In this document: positions 1 to 8,976 of the stretch, one piece after another
How the letters are laid out: each line of letters begins with the position of its first letter
How positions within the stretch are numbered: the first letter of the stretch is position 1
Origin: Skermanella aerolata KACC 11604
GTDB taxonomy: Bacteria; Pseudomonadota; Alphaproteobacteria; Azospirillales; Azospirillaceae
Direction of reading: 5' to 3'
DNA length: 64,000 nt
NCBI RefSeq assembly: GCF_000936425.1
Contig: NZ_AVFK01000016.1
Span: forward strand, 101,928 to 165,927
Position numbers and translations under genes: made by a program
Notes under the pieces: model-generated
Database searches by the model: none
The model's input: the letters and a program-made list of their open reading frames with translations, nothing else
What the model was told of the DNA's origin: nothing

Positions 1-381
1 GACCGCTCCCGCCGTGCCTTCGCCCTCGCCGGTCACGAAGCCGTGCGTTCCGGCGCTGGCGGAGCGCACCAGGGTCGGCAGCCATTGCAGCTTTTCGTCG
101 TACCGACGCCGCAGGGCCGGATCGATCGCGATGCCGAGCAGATCAGCCAGTTCGAACAGATCCCCGGCTTCTTCCGGATCGTCGGCGTCGAGGCTTTCGG
201 AAATCCAGCGTTCCAGCTCCTCCGGCGGAGCCAGCGGACGGACCGATGCCAGGATGCCGGTCCAGATCTCCTCGTCGGTTGGATCGCGCAGATCGTCCGG
301 TATGATCGCGAAGAGGGCGAGCGCTAGACAGGCCGCAATCGCCGCAACCGCAGCCAGCTCCAGGCCAAAACGTCTCATCAT
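1..381 (-). CDS. Hypothetical exported or membrane-anchored protein, 3' end cut off by the window edge
   Basis: An open frame runs on the minus strand from an ATG at 381 to the window edge without a stop, giving at least 127 residues. Two ATG codons are adjacent (381 and 378). The N-terminus begins MMRRFG and continues with about 20 hydrophobic residues rich in Ala and Leu, which looks like a signal anchor. It is followed by an acidic stretch with DDLRDPTDEE and then a helical segment. No family is recognised. It is transcribed away from the helicase gene at 594, and the 212 bp between them would hold both promoters. Confidence 0.6.
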   Translation of the reverse strand, partial: MMRRFGLELAAVAAIAACLALALFAIIPDDLRDPTDEEIWTGILASVRPLAPPEELERWISESLDADDPEEAGDLFELADLLGIAIDPALRRRYDEKLQWLPTLVRSASAGTHGFVTGEGEGTAGAV

Positions 382-593
382 CCCGCCATCTTCTTCGTTT
401 CCGGCAGTGTTGCGGTGCAATTGCGATCCTGCATCCCTACTTTACCAGCAGGCGGCATGGAATAAACAGGTCCGCCGGCGGCGCTTCGCGCATTCGCGAT
501 GGTTGATACCGGGTGCGCCGCATACAATACGAGGGGAACCCCCGTGCGGGTTGCCCATTATTACGGGCGTATTACAGGAAACATGGTCGCGAG

Positions 594-2795
594 ATGGCGG
601 AAGTAACGGACACTCTGGAACGGCGTGATGCCCTGCGGGCAATTGCCGCCACTCTGCGCGGCGATGGGATCGAGGTGGAGTTCGACATCGTGCCGGCCCG
701 CTGGTCGATTGCCGGCGCGCATGAATTCGTCATCCCCGGCGCAGACCCAAAACGCCGGCTCAAGGCCCGCTTCCGCGTCACGACCGGTCCGGTCGAGGAT
801 GTCGAGCAGGAACTGGCCGACCTGCTGGAAACTCCGGAAGGCATCGGACGGAACGAGATCAAGGCTTTCGCCAAGCGGGTGAAGGCCGCCGTCAAAGGAT
901 CAGACCAGATTCAGGAGGCCATCGACCGGATCGACATCTGGGTCGAGTCGGTTGCCGAGCGCGCGGCGGCCTTCGGTCAGAGCTGGCGTCCCCAGGCCTT
1001 CTCGGACGACCTCGCCCGCGTGCTGGGCTTCGGCGGACGTACCCCACGCCTGGAAACGCTGCTCGACGCCGTCGAGGAAGCGTTCCGCACGGCGGCGGCC
1101 CGCATCGGCGTCCGCGTTCGCCGCAACCTGCTGGAAACGGCGTCCGGCCTCGGCGTCTATCTCGACAGCTTCGCCGCCGCCCGAGCGATGATCCGCAAGC
1201 TGCGGCTGTTCGTCGGCCCGACCAATTCGGGCAAGACCCACGCCGCGATGGACCGTCTGGCGGAAGGCCGCAGCGGCGCCTATCTGGCCCCGCTGCGGCT
1301 GCTGGCGCTGGAAGGCCAGGAAGCGGTAGAAACCCGTGGCCAGATGTGCAGCCTGATCACGGGCGAGGAGCGCGACGTGCGGCCGGGCGCCGCCTTCGTT
1401 TCCTCGACCATCGAGATGGCGAACACCAACCGCGTGATGGACGCCTGCGTAATCGACGAGATCCAGATGATCGGCGACCACGACCGGGGCTGGGCTTGGA
1501 CGGCCGCCGTCGCCGGCATGGCCGCGTCCGAGATCATCATGACCGGCTCGGCCGACGCGATCCCCTATGTCCAGCGCCTCGCCGCCGCGACCGGGGAGGA
1601 GCTCGAGATCGTCGAGTTCACCCGCAAGTCGCCGCTCCGCGTCCAGGAGGGCGGCGTCGCGATGAGCGAGATCCGCCGGGCCGACGCGCTGATCGCGTTC
1701 TCCCGCCGCGACGTGCTGGGGCTTCGCGCCCAGCTTCTCCAGCAGGGCCACTCGGTCGCGGTGATCTACGGCGCCCTGTCGCCCGAAGTGCGCCGGGCGG
1801 AAGCCCGCCGCTTCCGCGAGGGGCAGGCCGACGTGCTGGTCGCGACCGACGCCATCGGCATGGGCCTCAACCTGCCGATCGCCCGCATCGTCCTGTCCAC
1901 CACCCGCAAGTTCGACGGCCGGGAAGAGCGTGAGCTTCTGCCGCCGGAAGTCCGCCAGATCGGCGGCCGGGCAGGGCGCTTCGGCATGCACGAGGAAGGC
2001 CGGGTCGCCGTGCTGGAAGGGGAGAACATCAACCCCGTCCGGCGCGCGCTGACGTCCAAGCCGGTCGATCCGGAAGATCCCCGTCCGTGGATTTCGCCGG
2101 CGACCTCGCACGTCAAGGCCATCGCGCAGGAGCTTGGCACCAACAGTCTCGCCCGCGTCCTGCGGACGGCGGGTCAGGAACTGCTGCGCGCCCACCAGAC
2201 CTTCCGCATGACCGATCTGGAAGGCCGCATCCAGGCGGCCCTGGCGGTCGATCACGCCAAGCTGCCGCTGGAGACCCGTGACCTGCTCTCGCGCTGCCCG
2301 ATCGACGTCCGCGATCCCAACCAGTTGCGGCTACTGCGCATGTGGGCGGTCAACCAGGGCAAGGGCCTGCCCAACCCCAGCCCCGGCACCGCCGGGCGCT
2401 TCACCCACGAGACCGGTACCGACGTGGAGCTCGAAGCCTCGGAAAAGGCGGTCAAGGACCTGACCGCCTATGCGTGGCTGGCCTACCGCTTCCCCGAAGC
2501 CTATCCGGAGATGGACCTCTGCCTGGAGCGCCGGCAGGAGCTGAACGCCTTCATCGAGCGGACGCTGTCCGCCCGCAGCCTGCCGCGCGCCTGCCCGTCC
2601 TGCGGCGCCACATTGAAGGCCAACCACCGCTTCAAGATATGCGACGCGTGCCACACGGTCCGGAAGGAGGAGCGCGCCAACGGCGCCAACCCCAGCCGTC
2701 CGCCCCACCGCTTCCATCAGGCCCGGCGCGGCCCGCCGCCCTCCAAACGCGGAGGCAAGGCACGGCCTGCCAAGCCGGCGCCGTCACCGCGCTGA
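594..2795 (+). CDS. Suv3-like DEIQ-box RNA helicase with C-terminal zinc ribbon
   Basis: About 733 residues. This is a superfamily 2 helicase of the SUV3 type (the mitochondrial degradosome RNA helicase family), expected to unwind RNA using ATP. Visible motifs are the Walker A GPTNSGKT near residue 208, motif II in the unusual form DEIQ near 286, GSAD near 316, and motif VI GRAGRFG near 457. The last 70 residues hold CPSC and CDAC (about 666 and 682), a likely zinc ribbon, then a basic Arg/Lys/Pro tail. The ATG at 594 is preferred. An in-frame upstream start at 513 would add 27 residues that do not look like protein. Its stop overlaps the convergent EamA gene by 12 bp. The family is clear; the cellular role in bacteria is not known to me. 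Confidence 0.85.
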   Translation: MAEVTDTLERRDALRAIAATLRGDGIEVEFDIVPARWSIAGAHEFVIPGADPKRRLKARFRVTTGPVEDVEQELADLLETPEGIGRNEIKAFAKRVKAAVKGSDQIQEAIDRIDIWVESVAERAAAFGQSWRPQAFSDDLARVLGFGGRTPRLETLLDAVEEAFRTAAARIGVRVRRNLLETASGLGVYLDSFAAARAMIRKLRLFVGPTNSGKTHAAMDRLAEGRSGAYLAPLRLLALEGQEAVETRGQMCSLITGEERDVRPGAAFVSSTIEMANTNRVMDACVIDEIQMIGDHDRGWAWTAAVAGMAASEIIMTGSADAIPYVQRLAAATGEELEIVEFTRKSPLRVQEGGVAMSEIRRADALIAFSRRDVLGLRAQLLQQGHSVAVIYGALSPEVRRAEARRFREGQADVLVATDAIGMGLNLPIARIVLSTTRKFDGREERELLPPEVRQIGGRAGRFGMHEEGRVAVLEGENINPVRRALTSKPVDPEDPRPWISPATSHVKAIAQELGTNSLARVLRTAGQELLRAHQTFRMTDLEGRIQAALAVDHAKLPLETRDLLSRCPIDVRDPNQLRLLRMWAVNQGKGLPNPSPGTAGRFTHETGTDVELEASEKAVKDLTAYAWLAYRFPEAYPEMDLCLERRQELNAFIERTLSARSLPRACPSCGATLKANHRFKICDACHTVRKEERANGANPSRPPHRFHQARRGPPPSKRGGKARPAKPAPSPR

Positions 2796-3698
2796 GGCGG
2801 TTCGGGTCGCCAGCCAGACCCCCGTCGCGATCAGGGCGATGCCGGCGACATGGAACAGGTGCAGCGTTTCTCCCAAAAACAGGATGGCGGCCAGGCTGCC
2901 GAACACCGGTACTAGGTGGATGCACAGCCCGGCCCGGTTCGGCCCCGCCACCGCGACCAGCCGGTTGAAGCACAGATAGGCCAGAATCGACGGGAACAGC
3001 GCCACATAGACCGTAGCACCCAGCGCCATCGCGGTTGGCTTGAACGGGTGGCCGTTCCACGTCTCGGCCAGATAGAACGGCAGGATCATCGACGCGCCGA
3101 GCGCGAAGGTCACGAACAGGAAGCTGAAGGGGTGGACGGACGGCCGCCGCCGCATCAGCGCCGTGTAGCCGGCGTAGCAGACGACCGCGGCGAAGATCCA
3201 CAGGTCGCCGGGGTTGAATTCGAACCGGGCCAGCGCGCCTGGATCGCCTTTGGAGATCAGCGTCATCGCCCCGACCAGCGACAGGGCGATTCCGCCGCCC
3301 TGCACCCATGAGATCCTGTCGCGGAACAGCAGGAACGTCATCAGCACGATCAGCGGCGGTATGCCCGACTGGATCATGACCGAGTTCAGGACCGACGTCG
3401 TGTTCAACCCGATATAGACGAAGGTGTTGAACACGCCGATGCCCAGCATCGCCAGAACGACGATGATCGCCCAGTTACGTCGCAACACGTCCGCATCGGC
3501 CCTGAGATATTTCCACGCGAAGGGCAGTATCAGCAGCGCGCCCAGGGTCCAGCGCCAGAACGCCAGACCGACGGGAGGCACCGCTCCCGCCACCGTCCGT
3601 CCGACGATGGCGTTGCTGGCCCAGAACAGCGGCGGCAGCATCAGCAGCAGCCAGACCTGATCAAAGAAACGACGGTTCGAAGACAAGATCGCAGACAC
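2784..3698 (-). CDS. EamA/DMT-family metabolite exporter
   Basis: About 304 residues and ten hydrophobic segments in two repeated halves, the standard size and layout of EamA (drug/metabolite transporter) permeases of the inner membrane. The first segment contains PPLFWASNAIVGR and a later one MIQSGIPPLIVL, both typical of the family. The frame stays open far upstream through the MFS gene, so the start is set by the protein: GTG at 3698 begins VSAILSSN about 15 residues before the first membrane segment. It lies 23 bp downstream of the MFS transporter stop, so the two are probably co-transcribed. The substrate cannot be told from sequence. Confidence 0.85.
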   Translation of the reverse strand: MSAILSSNRRFFDQVWLLLMLPPLFWASNAIVGRTVAGAVPPVGLAFWRWTLGALLILPFAWKYLRADADVLRRNWAIIVVLAMLGIGVFNTFVYIGLNTTSVLNSVMIQSGIPPLIVLMTFLLFRDRISWVQGGGIALSLVGAMTLISKGDPGALARFEFNPGDLWIFAAVVCYAGYTALMRRRPSVHPFSFLFVTFALGASMILPFYLAETWNGHPFKPTAMALGATVYVALFPSILAYLCFNRLVAVAGPNRAGLCIHLVPVFGSLAAILFLGETLHLFHVAGIALIATGVWLATRTASAR

Positions 3699-3721
3699 TT
3701 TACCGTATCGGGAAGTTCGTT

Positions 3722-4918
3722 CTACTCGGCCGCCACATTGCCGGCGTTCAGGCGCGGCTGTGCCACCATCAGGAAACTGATGGAGCACAGAAAGATCGCG
3801 GCACCGAACGCCGCCGTCGCGGCCAGCACCACCGCGAAGCCGCCCTGCCCATGCAGGAGCGCTATCAGCGGCACCGCGAAGCCGCTGGTGGTGAAGCCCA
3901 GGAAGTAGCGGACGCTGAAGGCGGTCGCCCGGTGTTCCGCCGGCACATACCGGGCCACCATGGCGTCGTTGACCACCACCTGCCCGTAGATCGCGGCCAT
4001 CGCCATGACCAGCCCGGCCAGCATCGGCACCCCCGTCGTCATCGCCGCCAACCCCAGCCCCATCGGCTGAAGGATCGAGATGCCGACGAAGATCGACGGC
4101 AGGCTGAAGCGATCGACCATTCGCCCCATGGCAAGCTGCATCAGCGCGCCGAACACGAAGACCACCGTGGCCAGCGATCCCGTCAGGGCCAGCGGCAGCG
4201 CCAGCCCGAGCCGTTCGTCGATGACCTTGGGCAGCGAGATCGTCGTTACGTTGAAGGTCATGCCGCCCGCGATGATCGCGAGAGCGAAGATGCCCATCAG
4301 CACCATCGGCCGCGACACCGGGATAACTCCGGCGGAGCCCTTCCGCTGGGCATTCCCTTCGCCATCCTCCGGAACCAGCGCTAGGAATGCCGCTCCCACT
4401 GCAAGGCAGACCAATCCCGGAACCGCGAAGGCGGCTTGCCAGCCCAGCGTCGCCGCAACGACGGCGGTAACGCCCGACGCCGACGCGGCCCCCAAATTGC
4501 CCCAAACCCCGTTCCAGCCGAGGTCGCGCCCAAGCTGCCGGGCATGGGTTACCAGCATCGCGCCGCCGATCGGATGGTAGATCGCCGAGAACACCCCAAG
4601 CATGAAAAGCCAGACCGCGAAGCCGGTCTCCGTCGCCGTCATCGAGATACCCAGGCACGCGACTCCGCAACCGCCGAAGAACGCCGCCAGCAGATTGCGC
4701 CGGCCCAATCGCTTGGATAGCCAGCCCATCGGCAGTGAGAACAGCCCGAAGGCGACGAAGGCACCCGTCGCCAGCCCGATCAGCGCGCCGTAGTCCAGAC
4801 CCCGCTCCGCCGCGATCGCGATAACAGCCGTCGGGTATATCAGCAGCACGAAATGATCGAGCGCATGGGCGATGTTGACGAAGGCGACGGTCCGCCGGGA
4901 GAGGGTATCGGGATGCAT
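3722..4918 (-). CDS. Major facilitator superfamily transporter
   Basis: About 398 residues with twelve hydrophobic segments, an inner-membrane secondary transporter. The loop after the second segment reads GWLSKRLGRRNLL, the MFS signature GxLaDRxGRR. A second, related loop (GRMVDRFSLPS) opens the C-terminal half. ATG at 4918 is preferred over an in-frame TTG at 4936, because it is preceded by an AGGA-like ribosome site. The gene lies between the MoaD-like gene (92 bp upstream) and the EamA exporter (23 bp downstream), all on the same strand. The ligand is unknown. Confidence 0.85.
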   Translation of the reverse strand: MHPDTLSRRTVAFVNIAHALDHFVLLIYPTAVIAIAAERGLDYGALIGLATGAFVAFGLFSLPMGWLSKRLGRRNLLAAFFGGCGVACLGISMTATETGFAVWLFMLGVFSAIYHPIGGAMLVTHARQLGRDLGWNGVWGNLGAASASGVTAVVAATLGWQAAFAVPGLVCLAVGAAFLALVPEDGEGNAQRKGSAGVIPVSRPMVLMGIFALAIIAGGMTFNVTTISLPKVIDERLGLALPLALTGSLATVVFVFGALMQLAMGRMVDRFSLPSIFVGISILQPMGLGLAAMTTGVPMLAGLVMAMAAIYGQVVVNDAMVARYVPAEHRATAFSVRYFLGFTTSGFAVPLIALLHGQGGFAVVLAATAAFGAAIFLCSISFLMVAQPRLNAGNVAAE

Positions 4919-5010
4919 GTCACCGGTCCTGAGCAAGGCTCAAAGACCTTATCATCGATGGAGCGGCTGCATATGCCTGGAAATCGGGCAGCAGCAATGC
5001 CGTAAGTATG

Positions 5011-5304
5011 TCACCCTCCGCTGATCGCGGTCAGCACGACCACCTCTGCGCCGGGCGCTAGCCGAGTTTCCAGCGTCGCCCGCTCGCCCGACACGAAGAC
5101 GTTCATGTGGCGCCGGATACTCGGCGTCGTGTCGCAGATACGGTCGCGCATGCCTGGCCAGCGCCTGTCCAGGGCGTCGATCGCGTCGCCAACCGTGGCG
5201 ACCGAAGCCGGGATCTCGACTTGTCGGGATGCTTCCGGGAATAGCCTGACCAAGGCGGCCGGAAGCTTCACAATGACCGGCAGGCATGCTGGGTCTTCCT
5301 GCAT
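5011..5304 (-). CDS. MoaD/ThiS-family ubiquitin-like sulfur carrier protein
   Basis: About 97 residues. The C-terminus is LTAISGG, and the terminal Gly-Gly is the feature by which MoaD and ThiS proteins are adenylated and thiocarboxylated. The length and beta-grasp pattern (VIVKLPAALVRLF near the start, TVGDAIDALD in the middle, LAPGAEVVVLTA near the end) fit the family. It begins 5 bp after the stop of the BNR-repeat gene, so the pair is translationally coupled. No moaE, moeB, thiF or thiG is nearby, so it is not clearly the molybdopterin or thiamine carrier. Family assignment is firm; function is inference. Confidence 0.85.
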   Translation of the reverse strand: MQEDPACLPVIVKLPAALVRLFPEASRQVEIPASVATVGDAIDALDRRWPGMRDRICDTTPSIRRHMNVFVSGERATLETRLAPGAEVVVLTAISGG

Positions 5305-5309
5305 GGCGC

Positions 5310-6392
5310 TCAGGCCTCGACCACCATTGTCTCGACCGAAAGCACCGTCGGCAGATGCTGGGCGACGCAGGTCCAACTGTCGCCCTCGTCGGCGCTGGCG
5401 TATAGCGAACCTGTGCTCGTCCCGAAATAGACCCCGGCGGGTTCGAGCCGGTCGGTCGCCATGGCTTGACGCAGGACGCCGAAATAGGTGTTGCCCTGGG
5501 GCAGGCCGGTGCGTAGGTCTTTCCAGGTTTCGCCGCCGTCCCGTGTCCTCCAGACCGCCGCCTTGCCGTCGGGGACATAGCGGCCCGCCGAGTCGCCGTT
5601 GAGCGGCAGCAGGTAGAGCGTCGACGGATCGCGCGGATGGGCCGCTGCCGGAAAGCCGAAGCTCGAGGGCAGGCCCGCTTCGATGCTTGTCCAATGCCGT
5701 CCGCCATCGTCGCTGCGGTACATGCCGCAGTGGTTCTGCTGATACAGCCGGTCCGGCATGCCGGCAGCCATGACAAGGCAGTGAACGCACTGGCCGAACT
5801 CGGGATACCTCTGGTCCTCCGGCATGAAATCGGCCCTGGTTCCCCGGTTGCGGGTCTCCCAGGTCTCGCCGCTGTCAGCCGTATGGAACACGCCGGCGGC
5901 GGAGATCCCGACCCATAGACGCCTGTCGTCATCGGGATGCGGCAGCAGCGAGTGAAGGATGAGCCCGGCTCCCCCCGGATTCCAGTGGGGCCGCGACGGG
6001 TGGTTCCGCAGCCCGGCAAGATGGCTCCAGGTTTCGCCGCCGTCGTCGCTGCGGAACAGCCCCGCCGGATCGACACCGGCGTAAAGGCTCGCTCCGCTTT
6101 TCGCCAGGCTCCAGACCGCCTTGATCGGCGCTTCCCCTTCCGGATAGGCCAAGCCCGCGCTCGAATGCGTCCATGTCGCTCCAAGGTCGCCCGATTTCCA
6201 GACGGCGGGGCCGAACCACTCGCTGCCGCCGCCGGCAAGGATCGTTCCCGTGGCTGGATCGGCGATCACATGGTTCATCGGCCATGTCTCGCAGTAAGGA
6301 CCGCGAAGCTCCCATGACTGCCGCGCCGCATCGCTTTCCAGGACGAATGCGCCCTTTTTCGTTCCAACCAGTATGAGGACTTTGTTCGTCAT
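5310..6392 (-). CDS. BNR/WD40-like beta-propeller protein (exo-alpha-sialidase-like annotation)
   Basis: About 360 residues with no signal peptide, so probably cytoplasmic. Asp-box (BNR) repeats of the S-x-D-x-G-x-T-W type recur: KSGDLGATW, RSDDGGETW, HTADSGETW, RSDDGGRHW, RTRDGGETW and SADEGDSW. This predicts a six- or seven-bladed propeller like sialidases and VPS10 domains. No sialidase FRIP motif or catalytic Tyr/Glu set is evident, so enzymatic sialidase activity is unlikely. ATG at 6392 has a strong GGGGAGG ribosome site. It is the first gene of a minus-strand run (BNR, MoaD-like, MFS, EamA) and diverges from marR. Confidence 0.8.
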   Translation of the reverse strand: MTNKVLILVGTKKGAFVLESDAARQSWELRGPYCETWPMNHVIADPATGTILAGGGSEWFGPAVWKSGDLGATWTHSSAGLAYPEGEAPIKAVWSLAKSGASLYAGVDPAGLFRSDDGGETWSHLAGLRNHPSRPHWNPGGAGLILHSLLPHPDDDRRLWVGISAAGVFHTADSGETWETRNRGTRADFMPEDQRYPEFGQCVHCLVMAAGMPDRLYQQNHCGMYRSDDGGRHWTSIEAGLPSSFGFPAAAHPRDPSTLYLLPLNGDSAGRYVPDGKAAVWRTRDGGETWKDLRTGLPQGNTYFGVLRQAMATDRLEPAGVYFGTSTGSLYASADEGDSWTCVAQHLPTVLSVETMVVEA

Positions 6393-6486
6393 TGACGCCT
6401 CCCCTGAATTCGACAGTGGGACCGGAGGCGCTGGCGGTCCCGATCGGGACGAATGCGGCGGCACCGGCAAAGGACTGGACAATTAC

Positions 6487-6498
6487 GTTGATATCAAC
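6487..6498. promoter_or_regulatory. Perfect 12-bp palindrome, probable MarR operator
   Basis: GTTGATATCAAC is a perfect inverted repeat 11 bp before the marR ATG and about 95 bp upstream of the divergent BNR gene. The TTGATATCAA core is the type of site bound by MarR-family dimers, and its position would block the marR ribosome site or promoter. The operator role is inferred from position and symmetry only. Confidence 0.6.
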
Positions 6499-6509
6499 AT
6501 TATTAAGGC

Positions 6510-6962
6510 ATGTCAAAGCATGAAGAGACATCCGTCCCCTACGAGGTGACGATCAAGGTTCGTGACACGTGCCTGTGCCTGCATGTCCAGCGGGCTGCCC
6601 GCGCTGTGGCGCGCCGTTTCGATATCGCCCTCCGCCCGCTGGGCCTGACCAACGGCCAGTTTTCCCTGCTGATGTCGCTCAACCGGCCCAAGCCTCCCGC
6701 CATGGCGAGCGTCGCGGCCTTGCTAGCGATGGACCGTACGACGTTGACCGCAAACCTGAAGCCGCTGGAGCGGCGTGGCCTCGTCACGGTGTCGGTCGAT
6801 GAGAAGGACCGGCGCAACCGCCTGATGACGCTGACCCCTGCCGGCCACGCGCTGCTTGCCTCGGCCGTTCCCGTGTGGGAGCGGACGCACGAGGATATCG
6901 ACCGGCTGGTCACCAGCTCCGATCCGGACACGTTGCGCGCCGATCTTCGGGCGCTTTCCTGA
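6510..6962 (+). CDS. MarR-family transcriptional regulator
   Basis: About 150 residues, the usual MarR length. The winged helix is visible: LTNGQFSLLMSL (helix 2), MASVAALLAMDRTTLTANLKPLERRGLV (helix-turn-helix, about residues 70-97, given here as its two halves around DRTT), and the wing VDEKDRRNRLMTLTPAG. The N-terminal part contains CLCLHVQRAARAVARRFD, with two Cys that could be ligand- or redox-sensing. It diverges from the BNR/MoaD-like operon and has a palindrome just before its start, so autoregulation and control of that operon are likely. Confidence 0.9.
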   Translation: MSKHEETSVPYEVTIKVRDTCLCLHVQRAARAVARRFDIALRPLGLTNGQFSLLMSLNRPKPPAMASVAALLAMDRTTLTANLKPLERRGLVTVSVDEKDRRNRLMTLTPAGHALLASAVPVWERTHEDIDRLVTSSDPDTLRADLRALS

Positions 6963-7047
6963 GCCCTTTGCACCGGCACCAATTACCCGTTCCGTCTGTT
7001 ACGGCAAAGCCGACAACCGGCCTTGACCCTTCGGGAACAGACTTTCC

Positions 7048-7878
7048 ATGACAGACACCCGCCATATCCCGTCCGCTCAGCTCGGCTCGCAGGAGCGTGA
7101 AGACGTCGACGACATCACGGCGCCGCGCACCCTCATCGTTCACGAGGCAGTCCGGAAGGAGGGCGAGGAGGAACTGAGCCGTCCCACGTCTTCCCTGATG
7201 TGGTCGGGGCTGGCGGCTGGACTGTCGATGGGCTTTTCCATGGTCGGCGACGGGTTGCTCCGCGCCGGACTGCCTGACGAGCCATGGCGTCCGCTGATCA
7301 GCAGCTTCGGCTACAGCTTCGGCTTCCTGATCGTCATCCTGGGCCGGCAGCAACTGTTTACGGAAAACACCCTGACCGCCGTCCTGCCCTTGCTGCACGG
7401 GCGGAGCTGGGTCCGATTGCGCGACGTGGCGCGGCTATGGGCCATCGTCTTCTCGGCCAACATCCTGGGAACGCTGCTATTCGCCTGGAGCGTCGAGGCG
7501 ACGCAGGTCTTCTCTCCGGAAGCCAAGGAGCAGTTCATCGAGCTTGGCCGCCACGCCGCCGAACCCGCCGCGACCGTCACCTTCACCAAGGCGATCTTCG
7601 CCGGCTGGATCATTGCCTTGCTGGTCTGGCTGCTGCCGTTGGCAGGAGCGGCCAAACCCTTCGTGATCGTCGGCCTGACCTATCTGGTCAGCCTCGGCGA
7701 ACTCGCCCACATCATCGCCGGCTCGGTTGAGGTCGCCTGCGCCGCCTTTGCCGGAGCGGTGACATGGAACGAATACCTGACAGGCTTCCTGCTGCCGACC
7801 CTGGCGGGCAACGTCGTCGGCGGGGTAGGGCTGGTGGCGCTGCTCGCCCACGCCCAGGTCAGGGAGGAGGGGAGCTGA
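7048..7878 (+). CDS. Formate/nitrite transporter (FNT) family channel, YfdC-like
   Basis: About 276 residues with six to seven membrane segments preceded by a long hydrophilic N-terminus of about 45 residues. The segments LAAGLSMGFSM, LGRQQLFTENTLTAVLPLL and GAVTWNEYLTGFLLPTLAGNVVGG match the FNT fold; the conserved N-E in TWNEYLTGF and the TENT motif are typical of the YfdC branch. The protein would be an inner-membrane anion or small weak-acid channel. It stands alone, 85 bp after marR, with a GGGAA ribosome site. The substrate is not known for the YfdC branch. Confidence 0.85.
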   Translation: MTDTRHIPSAQLGSQEREDVDDITAPRTLIVHEAVRKEGEEELSRPTSSLMWSGLAAGLSMGFSMVGDGLLRAGLPDEPWRPLISSFGYSFGFLIVILGRQQLFTENTLTAVLPLLHGRSWVRLRDVARLWAIVFSANILGTLLFAWSVEATQVFSPEAKEQFIELGRHAAEPAATVTFTKAIFAGWIIALLVWLLPLAGAAKPFVIVGLTYLVSLGELAHIIAGSVEVACAAFAGAVTWNEYLTGFLLPTLAGNVVGGVGLVALLAHAQVREEGS

Positions 7879-7914
7879 GGGAGATAACTGCTAAGGACGG
7901 GCGCGTCCTGGATT

Positions 7915-8112
7915 TTAATCGAACTCCATCGCGCAAAGATAAAGATGCTCCCAATTCGCCTTTTCGGTTATACGATTATTGACGATTTGCGATATGTCTT
8001 CTGCTATGCGGACGCCCGAGCCGATGTGAACTTCGAAAGATGCAGCTCTTCTCGATGCTCTCAATTGCTCGATGAACTGGGCTTTGTTCTTTTCGATTTC
8101 GTCCAAGTTCAT
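7915..8112 (-). CDS. Small hypothetical protein in an AT-rich pocket
   Basis: A 65-residue frame beginning MNLDEIEKNKAQFIEQL, predicted to be mainly helical and charged, with no recognised family. It sits in about 300 bp that are visibly AT-richer than the flanks and uses A/T-ending codons, unlike neighbouring genes. A TTGACG/TATCGC promoter-like pair lies 50-80 bp upstream on the same strand, and an AGGACG ribosome-site-like sequence lies about 8 bp before the ATG. It could be a horizontally acquired small protein, an unpaired regulator, or a decayed remnant. Coding status is uncertain. Confidence 0.45.
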   Translation of the reverse strand: MNLDEIEKNKAQFIEQLRASRRAASFEVHIGSGVRIAEDISQIVNNRITEKANWEHLYLCAMEFD

Positions 8113-8161
8113 TGATCGTGGTCGTCCTAGGCGAGTGTTTTACATACCTATTTCGATATTT

Positions 8162-8190
8162 GCGATAGCACTATGCATGGAGTCCGTCAA
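8162..8190 (-). promoter_or_regulatory. Candidate sigma-70 promoter for the small AT-rich gene
   Basis: On the minus strand TTGACG (8190-8185) is followed after exactly 17 bp by TATCGC (8167-8162). The -35 box matches five of six consensus bases; the -10 box is weak. A start site near 8155 would give a leader of about 43 nt before the ATG at 8112. Confidence 0.3.
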
Positions 8191-8238
8191 CCAATTACGC
8201 ATTCTCCTGCGTCGAGCTTCGCTTGGCCAGCCGACCCT

Positions 8239-8976
8239 TCAGTAAACCACATCGGTGAAGTAAAGCCCGTCCGGCGGCGCCGTCGGGCCGCCCTTCGACC
8301 GGTCGCGCGCTTCCAGCGCTTGCCGCACCTGCTCCACCGACCAGCGGCCTTCGCCGACCTGGACCAGGGTGCCGGTGATGTTGCGGATCTGGTGGTGCAG
8401 GAAGGACCGTGCCCGCGCCGTGATCCGGATTTCGTCGCCGGTGCGGACGACGGTCAGCACGTCCAGCGTCTTTACCGGCGAGTTCGCCTGACACATGCTG
8501 GCGCGGAACGTCGTAAAGTCATGGCGGCCGATCAGCACGCCGGCCGCTTCGTTCATAACCTCCGCATCCAGCAGGCGGCCGGTCTGCCATGCCCGGCCCC
8601 GGTCCAGCGCCAGCGGCGTCCGGCGGTTGACGATGCGATAGATATAGCCGCGCTCGCGAGCGGAAACCCGGGCGTGGAAGTCCTGCGATACCGCTTCCGC
8701 CTTCAGCACGGTGATACGGGCCGGGCGCATGTGGTGGTTCAACCCGTCGCGGACGGCGCGCTCCGACAGGTCTTTCTCCACGTCGAAATGGGCGACCTGT
8801 CCCAGAGCATGGACACCCGCATCGGTGCGGCCGGCGCCGTGGACGCGGACGGTCTCGCCGGCCAGACGCTCGACTGCCTCCTCCAGCGATTGCTGGACGG
8901 AAGGGCCGTTGTCCTGCCGCTGCCAGCCGACAAAGTCGCTGCCGTCATACTCGACGGTCAGTTTCCACCGGTTCAT
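8239..8976 (-). CDS. truA: tRNA pseudouridine(38-40) synthase TruA
   Basis: 245 residues, normal for TruA. It isomerises uridines 38-40 in the anticodon arm of many tRNAs. The catalytic motif [14 protein letters not shown] carries the essential Asp, and the N-terminal [14 protein letters not shown] and C-terminal [20 protein letters not shown] are TruA signatures. The start overlaps the fmt stop by 4 bp (ATGA), so translation is coupled. It is the last gene of the rmuC-def-methyltransferase-fmt-truA run. Confidence 0.97.
   Translation of the reverse strand: MNRWKLTVEYDGSDFVGWQRQDNGPSVQQSLEEAVERLAGETVRVHGAGRTDAGVHALGQVAHFDVEKDLSERAVRDGLNHHMRPARITVLKAEAVSQDFHARVSARERGYIYRIVNRRTPLALDRGRAWQTGRLLDAEVMNEAAGVLIGRHDFTTFRASMCQANSPVKTLDVLTVVRTGDEIRITARARSFLHHQIRNITGTLVQVGEGRWSVEQVRQALEARDRSKGGPTAPPDGLYFTDVVY

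Noticed and set aside
900..2255. Long antisense frame of about 451 codons opposite the helicase gene
   Set aside because: It is the shadow of a high-GC gene. The helicase frame has all family motifs; the antisense product is Arg/Gly/His-rich with no recognisable domain.
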